Assembly (NCBI GenBank): GCA_037951165.1
Contig: JBBDHG010000110.1
Span: 1,320,501-1,384,500, forward strand
Origin: Lophius americanus
Lineage: Eukaryota; Chordata; Actinopteri; Lophiiformes; Lophiidae
Direction of reading: 5' to 3'
Length of the DNA stretch: 64,000 nucleotides
Shown here: positions 37,801-49,637 of the stretch, in pieces
Numbering within the stretch: position 1 is the first letter of the stretch
Layout: each line of letters begins with the position of its first letter
Made by a program: the position numbers and the translations under genes
The notes under the pieces: model-generated
The model's database searches: none
The model's input: only the letters and a program-made list of their open reading frames with translations
Told to the model about the DNA's origin: nothing

Positions 37801-38282
37801 TAATCAATCATGCTCTTTTGGATAGAGATGTAGACTAACTTGCATGCTAAACGTCAAAGGTAATACAATAAAAAATAATTTGATGTTATGGCCATATTTA
37901 GTTTAAATGACCTCTCAACGCAAGAGGCTTTGGTTTACCCATCACACACTTACGTCATTGCACCATACAATTGTGGATGTGTGGACAGTTTTATTCCTGT
38001 TATTGCATCTTGTTTATCACAATCCAGCTACCCTAGTGGATGCAGGCAAATTTAAAACATCAATGTTCAGTATTATATAATGCAAAGATGAGCTGATATG
38101 CATGAGGATTGTATTATTATACTACTAGTGTGCACTATATCTGAAGTATTCATTTGAATATGGTTAAAATTGAATAAGTGTCAGAGAAAACAATATATTC
38201 ACTAGTTCTGTAAAACTCTGAGGAATGCTTTGTTTACTGCCCTACCCGTCCTCACATCCATTCAAATTTTTTGTTTCATCAG

Positions 38283-38400
38283 GATGATCATGAAAGTGGC
38301 TCTAGTTCCACCAGTCGCAGTGTCTCAGACAGCTCCAAGGCCATAGCAAAGCCCCGCCGCCTCCAGCAGGCTGCCCCCAGCGACCCAGACCTGCCACCAG
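38283..38400 (+). CDS. vps13b: vps13b coding exon 3: Ser-rich variable linker
   Basis: This encodes residues 98-136 and the first base of Gly137. It opens DDHESGSSSSTSRSVSDSSK, a serine-rich stretch that looks disordered, followed by PRRLQQAAPSDPDLPPG. The PRR and DPDLPPG ends match mammalian VPS13B, while the Ser-rich middle is less conserved. Acceptor is catcag and donor ccaccag|gtgagt, phase 1. Its ancestral position and both junctions agree with the reading frames of neighbouring exons. Confidence 0.94.
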
Positions 38401-40189
38401 GTGAGTGATTGCTCTGAGAGATTTCCACCTCGCTGCTCAGAAAAAGACCACCAGAGCAGACACATCCTCATTGGGGGATTACCAACCCACTGAGTGAGAC
38501 TGAAATTAGGGAATATTTACACTAAAGAAAAATCTTAATTTAAAATTTTTTTTTAGCCTCTAACAAAGCTATAGAGACAGAAAATCCACAGGCTCGCTAG
38601 AACCCATCTGCATGCAGTTTAGTCCGATTAAGATATAGGTATTACCGGTTAATTCCGTTAAAAAATGTTTTTTTGGGATGAGCTGTGTAGCACCCCATTT
38701 TTAACCTGTATAAATTAGCCAGGGAGCATGGGGGATGTGTCTGTAAAAAAACAGATAGAGATGGCTCTTATCAATGGGGCCACATGACCATATGTCTTCT
38801 ACAAGGCCTGGGATTCAATGCCTTCCTTACACTAGCTCTAAACTGCCCCTCACAAAGAATGAACTTGTTTGATTAGGGTTGTATAATGGCCCTGTAAATA
38901 TATTTATGTGTTTTCAAAATCAGTTTATTCCTTTTTTTTTTTAAATAGAGTAACATAGATAAAAATCGAATTATTTACGGAACTTATTTTTTTGCTGGGA
39001 GATATAACGATAGCCCGTTTGAAATACACTACAAAAATATATATAACCAACATTACCAAAGAAAACGTTCTAGGGGTATGAGAGAAGAAAAAAGGTTGTG
39101 AATGGGGAGAGTTGAGTAAAAAAAAAAAGGGAAAAGAGGTGGAGGTCTTGAGCTTTAAGTATTAGGTCACAGTCTAAAATCCAACAACGCACTCACAGAG
39201 TGCATGCTTAAATATATGAACCTACACTCCTGACTGGGTGGTTGTATCTGGGGAGGATCCATTTCCAGGCCTGACGTTATGAGATAATATCTCTCCCCAG
39301 CTGTTAAAGCATGGTGCCTCATACCTTAGCATCTCCCTCTGGGCCTGCCTCCAACAGATCTCCCAGGTGTGTCTGTGTATGAGTATGTGGCTTTTCATAA
39401 CCGTGTATGTATTCTTTTTTGTGCGTCTGTGTTGATTTGTGGGCACACTCTTCCAAAAGTGGACCTTATTTCAACCCATTACAGGCTGTAGAGACAACTC
39501 TAAGGTCAAAGTTTGCAGCACCTCAATAACGGCAAGGAAACAGATGACTGCTGTTAACCCAGGTTTCATAATTGAAAGGTAGAGGTTAAAAGGTAGATGA
39601 GGTAAACTAACCTGCTATGACTCAGACAGAGGATGTTTTGCTAAGAATAAGATATAAGAAAAACCTGTCAGAAGTCTTTAATATAGTTAAAGGATCTTTC
39701 TTTCAACGTTAGGACACAGCTCCCCCGTTAATGGCAGGACACACTGGCAATTTTTCGACCTTCATTTATTAGTCTTACCTTTTGCACTGGTATGGATACA
39801 AATGTTGTCCTGACTTACTGTTGGGTTTCTTTCTCTGCCGAAGACAAATATGTGTGGTCTGCATGGCCTTTTGTGTAATGCTACCCAATCTTCAAATATA
39901 TTAAAAAGTACTGTCTGTTTTGATAGACCACAAAATACATTTAAACTAAATTGAGTAATTTCAAATCCTGTACGCCAGGGGTTAAATGGTGTGGTTTATA
40001 ACTAGACACCTCTTGATCCTCTGTGTGCTAAGAGTAGCTAAGAGTGTCATCTATGAAAACACAAGAGCACACTTAAAATGCTTTGAATCATTCATTCATT
40101 CATTCATTCAGTGTTATCATTAGGTTGGTTTGCTGTTTATGGCAATATTCTTCTTTCAAAATTAAATCACTGTGGAAGAACATTCCTGT

Positions 40190-41375
40190 TTCAATGTTTA
40201 CGTGAGGAGTGACCTAATCGGAAAGGGTGTTCACATGCGCCGACTTATCAATCAGAAGAGCTGTCAACAGCTGAGTGACGAGCGCAAACGCAACCAAAAG
40301 ATGTCACCTTTTATCAGAAAGTGGACGTCTATCGTGTGATAAGGACAGTTTTTTTTATATGTTACTATGTTGTGGCTAATGAAGAAACAACTTGTAAAAA
40401 CTAGGTTTATTCCCATAGCCCACTGGAGACACTAGGAAGGGAGAGAAGAAAAGGTAACATCAAGCTTTATCAGTCCCTCTGAGCGGTTTTACTCTCACTA
40501 ACGTTTCATCATTACGACGTTAGCAAACATTGAATTATAAGTGAGGCTATGGTAAACTTGCCAGAAGTTTTACAATAACATCAACAGCATTTGTAAAGTT
40601 ATAAGCAGAAACTCCTCATCAATCCACCGATTGTCAGAGACTTCCACAGAGGTCTACCTCCTCTTTAATTACCTAATTTTTGTTGCATAAAACATGAAAT
40701 TGTTCAAAAGAGATGGTTAACATTAACAGAATCAGTAACGTTAAAAGAAGAAAGTGTTCATCATGCACTTCATCCTGAAAACACAGATCCCGCATGGTCA
40801 GTGACTTTCAGGTCTTTGATTCCTTCATTCACCAGAACCACATATCCTGCTCAGGGTCGCGGGGCCTCGCATGAGCATCACAGCACTTTAATTATTTAAT
40901 TCATAATCAATAAAAAGTGATGGTGGTGGGTCTGATTCACTTTGTTGTGGGATTTATGCTTAAAGGCATCTTCAGGGTTTTCCAATGAATTTCTTCATTG
41001 CGTCGGTCTATCGTGGCTCCTGACGTTTTTTCTTGGACTGGTTTGCAGAGCTAATTATGTCTTACTTTCCCACTTTTCTTAATCTCTCTGCTTTGAACTC
41101 GATCATTAAATGCCGGCACTCTGCACGTGAATAGCGTTGCCGGGCACGCGCTCACCAGGGATTATTCTGAAACACTGTTTACATGCAACAGTTGCCTTTC
41201 TGAACGTCATTCCAAAAGGACTTATACTACCCCCTTGCAAAAATAATGAAATCTCATTTGAAAAAAAGGGCTTTCTCTTCTGGAAAGGGGTGTTTACATG
41301 CAGCATTTTCTTTCTTATTAGGCTTCTTGTCCGAATCCATTTGGAATTAGGCTGTCCATGTAAACCCACCCATTG
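40190..41375. mobile_element. Possible MITE-like DNA-transposon remnant
   Basis: Words of the form gtttacatgc recur within this stretch (near 40194, 40228, 41177, 41289), and the inverse catgtaaac occurs near 41356. Such words are common at the ends of non-autonomous fish DNA elements. No transposase frame is visible and I cannot define exact termini or a target duplication. Confidence 0.25.
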
Positions 41376-41581
41376 AGGCAACTATGGGGCTCATATAATG
41401 AAAATTACAAGGCCGGGGATTCTGGGAAGTAGCCATCAACAATTGTAGTCAATGGGTGATGCTAATTTAAAAAAATAACATCTAGGTTTTTTATTAACTC
41501 CTAAGTTATGGTTCAATTCTGCCTTTAAACCGAGGCAATTATGGAATATCGATTGAGATAGACTTTGGCTATTAGCAAAAT

Positions 41582-41601
41582 CCCCCCCCCCCCCCTCCCC
41601 C
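41582..41601 (+). repeat. Poly-C run with one T
   Basis: Fourteen C residues are followed by one T and five more C. It lies in the 7.6-kb intron of vps13b. It is mentioned because C runs are prone to slippage and assembly error. Confidence 0.9.
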
Positions 41602-43536
41602 AAAACAATGTCAGGGCATTAGTTTTCAGATTTGAAACAAACCCAGATGATTGGGATATTCTTTTATGACCTTCATCCTTATTTTTAAAGCCCCACATAT
41701 GTTTTTCTAAAATTTGAAAACAGTTACACTTCAGTGTTTCTCTGTCCTGGGGCAGTGATGAACACAGGCGGAGTGGGTGTGCAACGGCCAGTCTTACCCC
41801 TTCGTTAGCATCTTAGTCGACAAACCTCTGTTTTGTGTCTGCTCCACTCCCCTTTAAAACAACCAAAACAAAACACGGGCAGGCACTAAAAAGCAGCCAC
41901 CAGTAATTATCCAGTCATTTGGCCCTAAGCTCTCACATACTGAATGAATTTATCCTCCCTGTTCTCCCTGTGGTGGAAAATAGTGATGTTAATTCATATG
42001 CCATGGGATTGGTAGCCACACAAAGACCAAAGACCAAGTGCTTCCACCTTGGGCGATTCTGTGAGTGATTATGTTTACTGCTGCTTGTGGGGGACCAACG
42101 GCCACTGTTTGGGAGAGCTACATTTCTCAGTTCCAGGGAATTCTTACTTAATCTATTCACACTGTTTGAAATGTGTTTGGTTTTATGAGTTCAAAGAGAT
42201 TTAACAGAGGACAGCCTCGCTTTGAGACTGGTGCTACCTGTGAGTTGGGTGGATCAAAGATACACTCAAAATTTACGGTCTCAAAGCTGAACGGTCTTAA
42301 GAGCTACAAAGATGTTTTATATTTTTGGATTAGCACATTTAGTATGAAGTAATTCTGTAGTATGACAGCTTGTCCACTCACACACAGCTTTGATGGCTGA
42401 CACACTCCATCTGTTAAAGAATAATTTTGATATTGTTGACATATTTTTATTTTCTATTGTAACAACTTGTTTTTTTGGACATCTGAATTAAAACATTTCT
42501 AGACGTTCTGGAATTAATTGGTATGCTTTTCCATTTACATGCACTGCTTGCGACTATATGCGTAAACACATACGCAAGAACGCGCGCGCGCACACACATA
42601 AACTCACTAACTCATGCAGAGAAACACACACATCACTATTGTTATTTTACATCAGTCTTCTCCTTTGGAGAGCATTTGGTTACCTCTTCTCTTTCCTTCC
42701 CACTTGATTGATTCATTGAGCTGGATCACACAATATGCAGAACAAATTCCCATCTTAATTTTTTATTTTGTCAGATAATTGTTCTCAGACTGAATTTTGA
42801 TTTGGAGATTTTTCGATAACAACTGCTGTCCTGAAGGATAAGTTTTTTATGCTTTAACAAAAGCAGAGAATGTCGATTTTTAGGTGGGTCAACCAGGGGT
42901 TTTTCAGTATGACGGCAGAGTACAGAGGCTTTGAAATTTTAATGTTAAAATTGGGAATTCTGAGGCAACAGGAGTGTCTGCTCCGGACACTCTTTGGTCT
43001 TCATGCGCTTTGTCCAGCAGATGAAAGGTCACATGAACAAGAGAATCTCCTTCTAAGACAGCTGATCCTGCTTCGGGCTTCATGAAATCTCATGAGAAAA
43101 AGTTGAAATTTGAAAAAGATAACACCTGTGTTGTGGTTTCATGTTTACAGATAAATGTAGAAGTGACATTAAGATTTGTAGAGGTTTCTGAAGTATACTT
43201 TTTCCTACAGGTGTTACAGCAATATGTATTTTCTATCATACATAAGCAAACTAATTACATTTCAGAACTAGAACAAAGAAAATAAAGGATTATTATTTGG
43301 ATCTGCCCAAGACTCTACACAATCTTATATTGGGGAGGTCAACACTTTTAATATGTGTGATTTATTTGTTTCAGTAAGGATTAATTAATTAATTTTATTT
43401 TTTTGAGTAATTACAACCTTTGCATATGCTTGCATATTATTAAAGAAAGTCAAAAAAATGCACTGGAACTGCCCCTTTTTCCAAACTTGCACAAAACGAA
43501 ATGGATTCTGGGCTGCCCTCTGCAACACTGCTCAAC

Positions 43537-43655
43537 AATTTTTCATGGTAATCAAGTTCAATAGTTTTTTGTGTAATCTTACTAATACACAGACAAACAA
43601 ACTACCAAATAAAGCAACAAACCGACACCGGTGAAAACAAAACCTCAATGACAGC
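43537..43655 (+). repeat. Interspersed repeat fragment, copy A
   Basis: The stretch with ttttttgtgtaatcttacta, then a run of acaaacaaac-like words, then ccggtgaaaacaaaacct, resembles the end of a common teleost repeat. Its layout is shared with the copy at 60585-60675 (gtgtaatcctgctaacaaat, then aaaatataacctcc). Such fragments are usually 3' ends of transposable elements. The family is not assigned. Confidence 0.5.
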
Positions 43656-45989
43656 GGTAAAAACACAGGAGAACCAGCTTACAGTACATTTACTGTTGAT
43701 GGTTCTGTCAGTCTTTCTCTGCTAATAACTGGCAAGGCTGATAGCTACTAATACTTTCCATATATAGGAAAAATTGTGAGCGCGGACAGTATAGTGTTTC
43801 TTTCCTGTATTGGACAGAAGAGAGTTGGTCTGTTCTGAGATCAAATAAAGGAGGTGGTTTTTCCAGTCATTTTATGGTTGAACAGTTTTAAGTGGGCTCC
43901 TTCCCTGTGGGCTGCTGCACAGGTGCTGGCTGTGTCAATTGTTTACAGAAGTTCAGAGCATCAGACAGATTGGGGCCCTGGACTGGGGCAAGGCAAGAAG
44001 AGGTATAACAAGTGCAAGAGAGACACCCTGACACCGGTAAATTAGATCCAGAAAGGCAAATGGCAGGGGGTAAAGTGCTGGTGTTACTGGCAAGGCTGCA
44101 GGTGCGACAGCAGCTTTTTGACTGACCCCAGAACCACAGGCATGCACACACGTACACATAGCCACATTCATGCACGCAAGAGAGCAGCCAGGCCACACTC
44201 TGACTCAAACAAGCACATGCATGCATGCAACGCCACGCACAAATGTCACGAACACACATAGCGTTTATGAGTTTAGTTTATATTATGTCATCCTCTCTTC
44301 CTTCCACTCTGTTTGGTCAGGCAGAACACTCTCAAGCCTCTTGTCAATTGGATTATGCTAATGCAAAGGCAGGCATGTATACAAGTGGCAGAACAGTTAA
44401 CTAATTCATATAAATATTTTCATCAACAGCACCATTTAGTTCGGCCTAATTATTGGTTCTGTTATGCCCTGGACCAGGCATGTAGATACAGGAAGACAAA
44501 CATTTGCTTTGGAATATAAGGGAAAAGCATTAAAGGTTTATATGTTTTAGCTTGTCGGGACTATGTTTAACAGTACATGGGAGGAATGAATAATGCCATT
44601 GGTCCTGTGGCTGAGGAGGATTTATTGCTGTATATTTTCATATTTTATGGTTGAAACTCCCTTGTTTGTAATATTTTAGGCCCTTTCTTACTTGGTTGAG
44701 TAATGACCTTAGCATGTATGTTTTTCCTGTGAAGCTTCTGTTTCTGGGTGTTACTATGCCTATTAGGAGGTACGGGTTACTCTGCAGGATGGCTCCCCTA
44801 GCTCTGCTGAAACACAATCTGTCGGACTACTCTTTCTCTGCTTGTTCTTGGTTACTATATCCCTCCACCTCTTAACCGCAAAGCTGCCGCCCCCCGCTTT
44901 CCATCATCACCGAAAATCAGTTTCTCTATTCCTATATCTTCTCATATTTACATTGTGGATACCTTGCATGTATATCTTATATTGCTTTCAGATTTAAAAA
45001 AATAAATGAAGGCATAGGCATGCCCAGTTATCACTCTTTAAAATGAATGCATATTAAGTGTTTTCACACAGGTTGCCCATTGTGTTTTCCTTCTCATCTA
45101 TGGCAGTATGTGTTATTCTACCTTTTAGAAATATATATACAGTCGATACAGTTTTGTGTGAGTGAATCAATTTTTGTGGTTACGCTTTCATGAAGTTGAG
45201 TGAAGACAGTTGTTTAGCATGCTTTGGAGTGTGGTGAGGCGGCTAGTTTGTAGTTTTACTTTAAATTGTACTTTGCATCTGAGAGGAGATGAGAGCTCTA
45301 CACAGATTCATATATTCACACAGGATTTATAACACTGCCCCAACTGGTTGAGGAGTAAAAAAAATGAAATCTGGATATTTAGCTACTTGTACTGTACATG
45401 CCCAAAGGATGGACTTTGTTGAAAAATTAATACGTCAGGACTTCCTCTTATTTACGAGTCCGTGAGGATGGCAGAGGTCAGAGGTACTAAGCTTATACTA
45501 TAGGGAATGTGGTTCTGTATTTTATTCCCTATATTCCCAAGTGTTGTTTTGACACGTAAAAAATATTTACGAACTCTGTTCTATTTTTTGTTAAGTTGTA
45601 CACTGACATCATCTCAAGTGTTTACAACAATGTTGTAATTTTACTCAATGTAAAGCTGCATTTCCTTTGGTCGTTTGTGTGTTATGATACAGATTAAGTG
45701 AGGCAGGGAGGAAGTTGTTTAACTTGACTGAACAATTCCTTAATAAAATCTGAATACATTGCCTAGCTGTACATTTCTTTCGAAGTCACATCGGATTGAT
45801 TGATTTATCTTTATTGTTTTTATTTAGAAATCGTTAGACAGTGGTCACAAGTTACGTATATACTCGAGTCTACGTTAAAATGTCCTGAAATACGTTATAG
45901 AATATGTTAATACTATGCTCTATGTGTGCATTTCACTGTCAAATTTTGTGCTTTCTGTCATCTGTATGTGTTTACTTATGTGTTTGTAG

Positions 45990-46157
45990 GGTACGTACAG
46001 AGTCTGATCCGACGTGTCGTGAACAATGTGAATATCGTGGTGAACAACCTGATCCTGAAGTACGTGGAAGATGACATCGTCCTGTCGGTCAACATTACCT
46101 CAGCAGAGTGCTACACTGTAGACGATATATGGGAGAGGGCCTTCATGGACATCAGTG
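45990..46157 (+). CDS. vps13b: vps13b coding exon 4
   Basis: This encodes the end of Gly137 to residue 192 and the first base of codon 193. The opening YVQSLIRRVVNNVNIVVNNL and continuing strand LILKYVEDDIVLSVNITSAE are near-identical to mammalian VPS13B and have the alternating pattern of the lipid-binding sheet. Acceptor is tttgtag and donor agtg|gtgaga, phase 1 at both ends. It is the best conserved exon in the window by eye. Confidence 0.96.
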
Positions 46158-46725
46158 GTGAGAAATGGCTGCTTACATTCCTTGCTAGTGAGATTAACTA
46201 GTAAATCCACTCAGACAAGAACCTATAAATTACAGTAAGTGTTTAATTTTGTTAGTTCAAACTAAGGTCAAACAGACTTATCAGTTTAAACAGAGCTGTT
46301 TGTCTAAATTGCCAGTGTCAGCCAGGAGGGTAGTTCCATATTCTACTGGAGCCCATGTAGTATTGGTAAACTCCTTAGTCTGATTGGAGCACATAATGGT
46401 CCAAAGCAGAGTGTTTGCAGGAGAGAATTCACATTTGACACAAAAAATGATGGATGGGGTTTTAAACTTAACAGTGCCACTAGTAATTACAACAGTAGGA
46501 AGCCTTCTTGGGCCCTTGCTTGTGATGGCTTTATTTCTCATTTGTTGCATTTTAGTTCCTTGAGGTGGAGCCAAGAATTTCTTGTAATAATGAATTCTAG
46601 GGATTGATGAGCCCTGATATCAATCTACAGGATTGAGTCAGTCAATCTCACTGGATTGAGTGTGGCAATTTGGAAAGTGATGATGGTTTAATCACCCAAC
46701 GCGCGCACGCGCACGCGCACACACA

Positions 46726-46804
<79 letters not shown>

Positions 46805-47128
46805 TTGTACTTCTTGTAAATGTCATATTGCATGATGGCTCTGTCTTGTGTGTTAAGTGTCATCTTCTGTGATCTAGGAACAGACATAACAGGGCTAGTG
46901 TCTGGAAATTCCTACATCACACATAATGAGGATTTACTGTCAGGACATCTCTTGTAGTGTCTGTTTGGATATGTTTGAATTTAATGACAGCTCTCTTTGG
47001 GTGTACATTCCTATATGAGCATACCAGGGCTGTGGCATGTATGTCGACAGGTTTGATTAGTGTCAGTCTCTTCTAATAGCTGCAAAACGATCCCCTCTAA
47101 TTTTGTTTTTCTTTCTATGGCCGTGAAG
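46158..47128 (+). other. vps13b: vps13b intron after coding exon 4
   Basis: This 971-bp intron carries a CGCA/CA microsatellite at 46699-46802. It ends in an AAG acceptor, whereas the other acceptors of the gene end in CAG or TAG. Confidence 0.88.
46699..46802 (+). repeat. Compound CG-rich GCAC / CA microsatellite
   Basis: It begins with gcgcgcacgcgcacgcgcac, passes into a run of GCAC units, then about 20 CA units. Alternating purine-pyrimidine DNA such as this can adopt Z-form. It lies about 330 bp upstream of coding exon 5. The Cys/Val-rich minus-strand frame through it is an artefact. Confidence 0.95.
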
Positions 47129-47310
47129 CTCCAGAGCTGGTCCTGAGGAAAGTGATCAACTTCGCGGACTGCACTGTGTGCCTGGACAAGCGGAACGCTA
47201 GTGGAAAGATCGAATTCTATCAGGACCCTCTGCTGTACAAATGCTCCTTCAGAACACGTCTCCATTTTACATATGACAACATCAATGCTAAGATCCCATC
47301 TGTCATCAAG
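47129..47310 (+). CDS. vps13b: vps13b coding exon 5
   Basis: This completes Ala193 and encodes to residue 253. It includes PELVLRKVINFADCTVCLDK, then RNASGKIEFYQDPLLYKCSF and the end INAKIPSVIK, all matching mammalian VPS13B. The acceptor is ccgtgaag, an AAG, preceded by a pyrimidine tract at about 47101-47117. The join to exon 4 gives Ser-Ala-Pro-Glu, in frame and with conserved residues on both sides, so this acceptor is well supported. Donor is caag|gtgagt, phase 0. Confidence 0.93.
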
Positions 47311-48571
47311 GTGAGTCCTTTCATTTTAAAATGAACTCATGAACATCATCATCTTCCCAGTTAATCTCATAATATTTGCCATTGGTCAAATATTTAACAC
47401 ATGCTGGTAATGGGAAAACCCATAACTTACTTTTTTTGGGTTAGCTTTTTATTAAATAAAGTGCGGGATAAATACTAATTTCCATCAAATGTTATAAACC
47501 TCTGATGTTGAGAATCAATTTGTATTCCGCTAATTTTCAAAACACTTGTCCCAGTTTTGTTTAGAAAGACAAAAGCGAGTCTCAGTAAAGTATCATCACA
47601 GGCTGCCACAGTAATACTTCTCATTGTCAGCGTAGCAGTGGAAGATATTTGTTTTCTTTGCCCTCTTGCTCCTTAATGTGGTTTAATATTTGTTTATATA
47701 GTCAGATCTAATTTATTTCTGATGGAAAAGATAACATCTTGATTCCTTTATTTATGCATTTGAATGTCCTAATCCCTTTGTTAATATAAGGAGATTTAGT
47801 GAACCTTTGAAAAAAACCTGTTTGTGGCTGTATTTGATTTATTTTTGTCCGTATTAAATTTGCCATCTTTCCACTCTGAAGCTATATTGTGGTAAATTTA
47901 GGTCCAATTTATTTGTTAAACACATTTTTATCAACATGCTAAATGAAATCCCAAGTGACTCAGTTCACATGTAGTGAGTGACATGATCTGTATTTTAGTG
48001 ATCTTCAGGAAAGTTTTTATGGCGTCCAATCAACTAAATCAAACAGACAGAATTGCCAAATTTAGAGTGGATGCAGCATGTTAAGTAATGTATATATAGT
48101 ACATGTTTTTGGGCGTTTGTTTTTAAGACTGAAGTGAAACCAAACAAAGATGATGTAGATAATTACAATAAACACATTGATTCACTTTGCATTTATTTTT
48201 CTGCATATGTTAGTTTGTAATTGGACCTGATTTCTCCTCTCGTGACCTTTCCTGTATATTATGGGATACTGTACATCTCCTTTCATGCAGACCGTAATTT
48301 GTGGTTATAGCCATAAGACATCATCATGAGTGGAAATTGCATGTTGCACAACATTCACCATCCACCAGTTTTTTTGACAGGAATCCATAACATTTCCTCC
48401 GAGGCCTGGGTCCGTTATATTCTTTCTTTTAATCGAATATATATATTATATATTCATATCATGTGAGAATCCACAAGAAGAGGTTAGGGCCGTAGCACAT
48501 GTCGCATCTAATACTATAAAGTAACAATTACATTTTAAGATATTTAACTTTTCTTCTCTAAATTTCCACAG
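47311..48571 (+). other. vps13b: vps13b intron after coding exon 5
   Basis: This is a 1.26-kb AT-rich GT-AG intron with acceptor ttccacag. No repeat or motif stands out. Confidence 0.9.
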
Positions 48572-48746
48572 ATCCAGACCATGGTGGAAAGCCTGAAATT
48601 GTCCATCACTGATCAACAGCTGCCAATGTTTATTCGTATTTTAGAGCTTATTATTGCCCTCTACTACGGAGAAATAGGAAGACATAAAGAGGGCGAGGGA
48701 GAAGAGAGCAGCGGTCCTGTGAGGGAGGCTGCAGATGTTTTACCTG
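48572..48746 (+). CDS. vps13b: vps13b coding exon 6
   Basis: This encodes residues 254-311 and the first base of Val312. The start IQTMVESLKLSITDQQLPMF and the segment ALYYGEIGRHKEGEGEE match mammalian VPS13B; the last part (ESSGPVREAADVLP) is a variable acidic linker. Acceptor ttccacag, donor cctg|gtaagt, phase 1. The exon opens with an amphipathic segment typical of VPS13 proteins. Confidence 0.95.
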
Positions 48747-49637
48747 GTAAGTGTTGTCTCTTATTCACAGCCCCACAGATCTGTCACTAGAAGTTTTTCA
48801 TTTGTTTTCTAACAAAGCTTTGTTTGATTTTATGTTTTTGGAACATACCTGTATGTTCAGAGCTTTTCTTACAGTAGAACCAGAAACATGACCAGTCGTG
48901 CCAGTTCCGTAAATCATCACATTAAGTAATTCAGCTTTAATCTTTGCTTTTTACTCATGCTTTCACTCACAAAATAGTAATTTGCGCCAGCCTCCCTTTT
49001 TATGATGGAGGGTCCTCCTTTATGCTAAAATTGTTTTGCTCTGGCTGAATATTTCTAACAATTCAAAATATGTGCAGAAAAGAAAGAAATCAACCATTAT
49101 TCTGTACTATTAAAGTTAATTTGGTGATTCGAGGTATGGTTGGGATTGAGTATTTATGTCTCTATAGTTCTTCTAACAGGCCCATTCTTCAGACCAAATT
49201 TGGTCCAAAGCTCTGAAGTGGTTAATGAGGCATCGGCCCACGGTCAAAGCACCGACTTTTTCCTTACAAAACGTTTTCTTGTTGGGACACTCTGCATGTT
49301 GCCTTGCCTTGTTAAGTTCAAGGCCCGTATATCTGTCCATATGCTGCTATTGTTTCTAAACGGGACATTTAACATTACTTTGACCATGGTGTGTGCTCCT
49401 CCTGCTTTTTCCACAAACAAAAGCCGGAGCGTGTAACTCAACACAGACGGTTGTTGACAGGCCTGATCCCCTCCATGTGGAGAGACGCAGGAGAGAGGAG
49501 GTTGAAAGGAAGAAGCAAGGATGAATCAAACACAGTCCCCATCTATATTTTACTGTTTATGAAATCCATAGAACGGCATAATTCTAAAAATCCATGGGCA
49601 GAAAAAAACATACAAATGCAATTGATTTATCTCTTAG

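Larger units (their letters stand above)
17813..38282 (+). other. vps13b: Large 20.5-kb vps13b intron
   Basis: This is the longest gene-free stretch in the window. It contains tRNA-derived SINE copies near 26.0 and 30.0 kb, a CT microsatellite near 28.8 kb, a perfect hairpin at 28960-28989 and a possible DNA-transposon remnant from 33.25 kb. At 23040-23300 there is a GC-richer, complex stretch. The overlapping 139-codon plus and 129-codon minus frames at about 24.05-24.48 kb have no recognisable domains. Large introns here could house osr2 enhancers, which is inference only. Confidence 0.85.
38401..45989 (+). other. vps13b: vps13b intron after coding exon 3
   Basis: This is a 7.6-kb intron (gtgagt ... 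gtttgtag). It holds ATTC units at 40089-40108, a stretch with repeated ttacatg words suggesting a DNA-transposon remnant (40190-41375), a near-pure C run at 41582-41601, a dinucleotide tract near 42580 and an interspersed repeat fragment at 43537-43655. Nothing coding was recognised. Confidence 0.88.

Noticed and set aside
46648..46887. Cys/Val-rich minus-strand frame
   Set aside because: It translates the GCAC/CA microsatellite and has no protein-like features.
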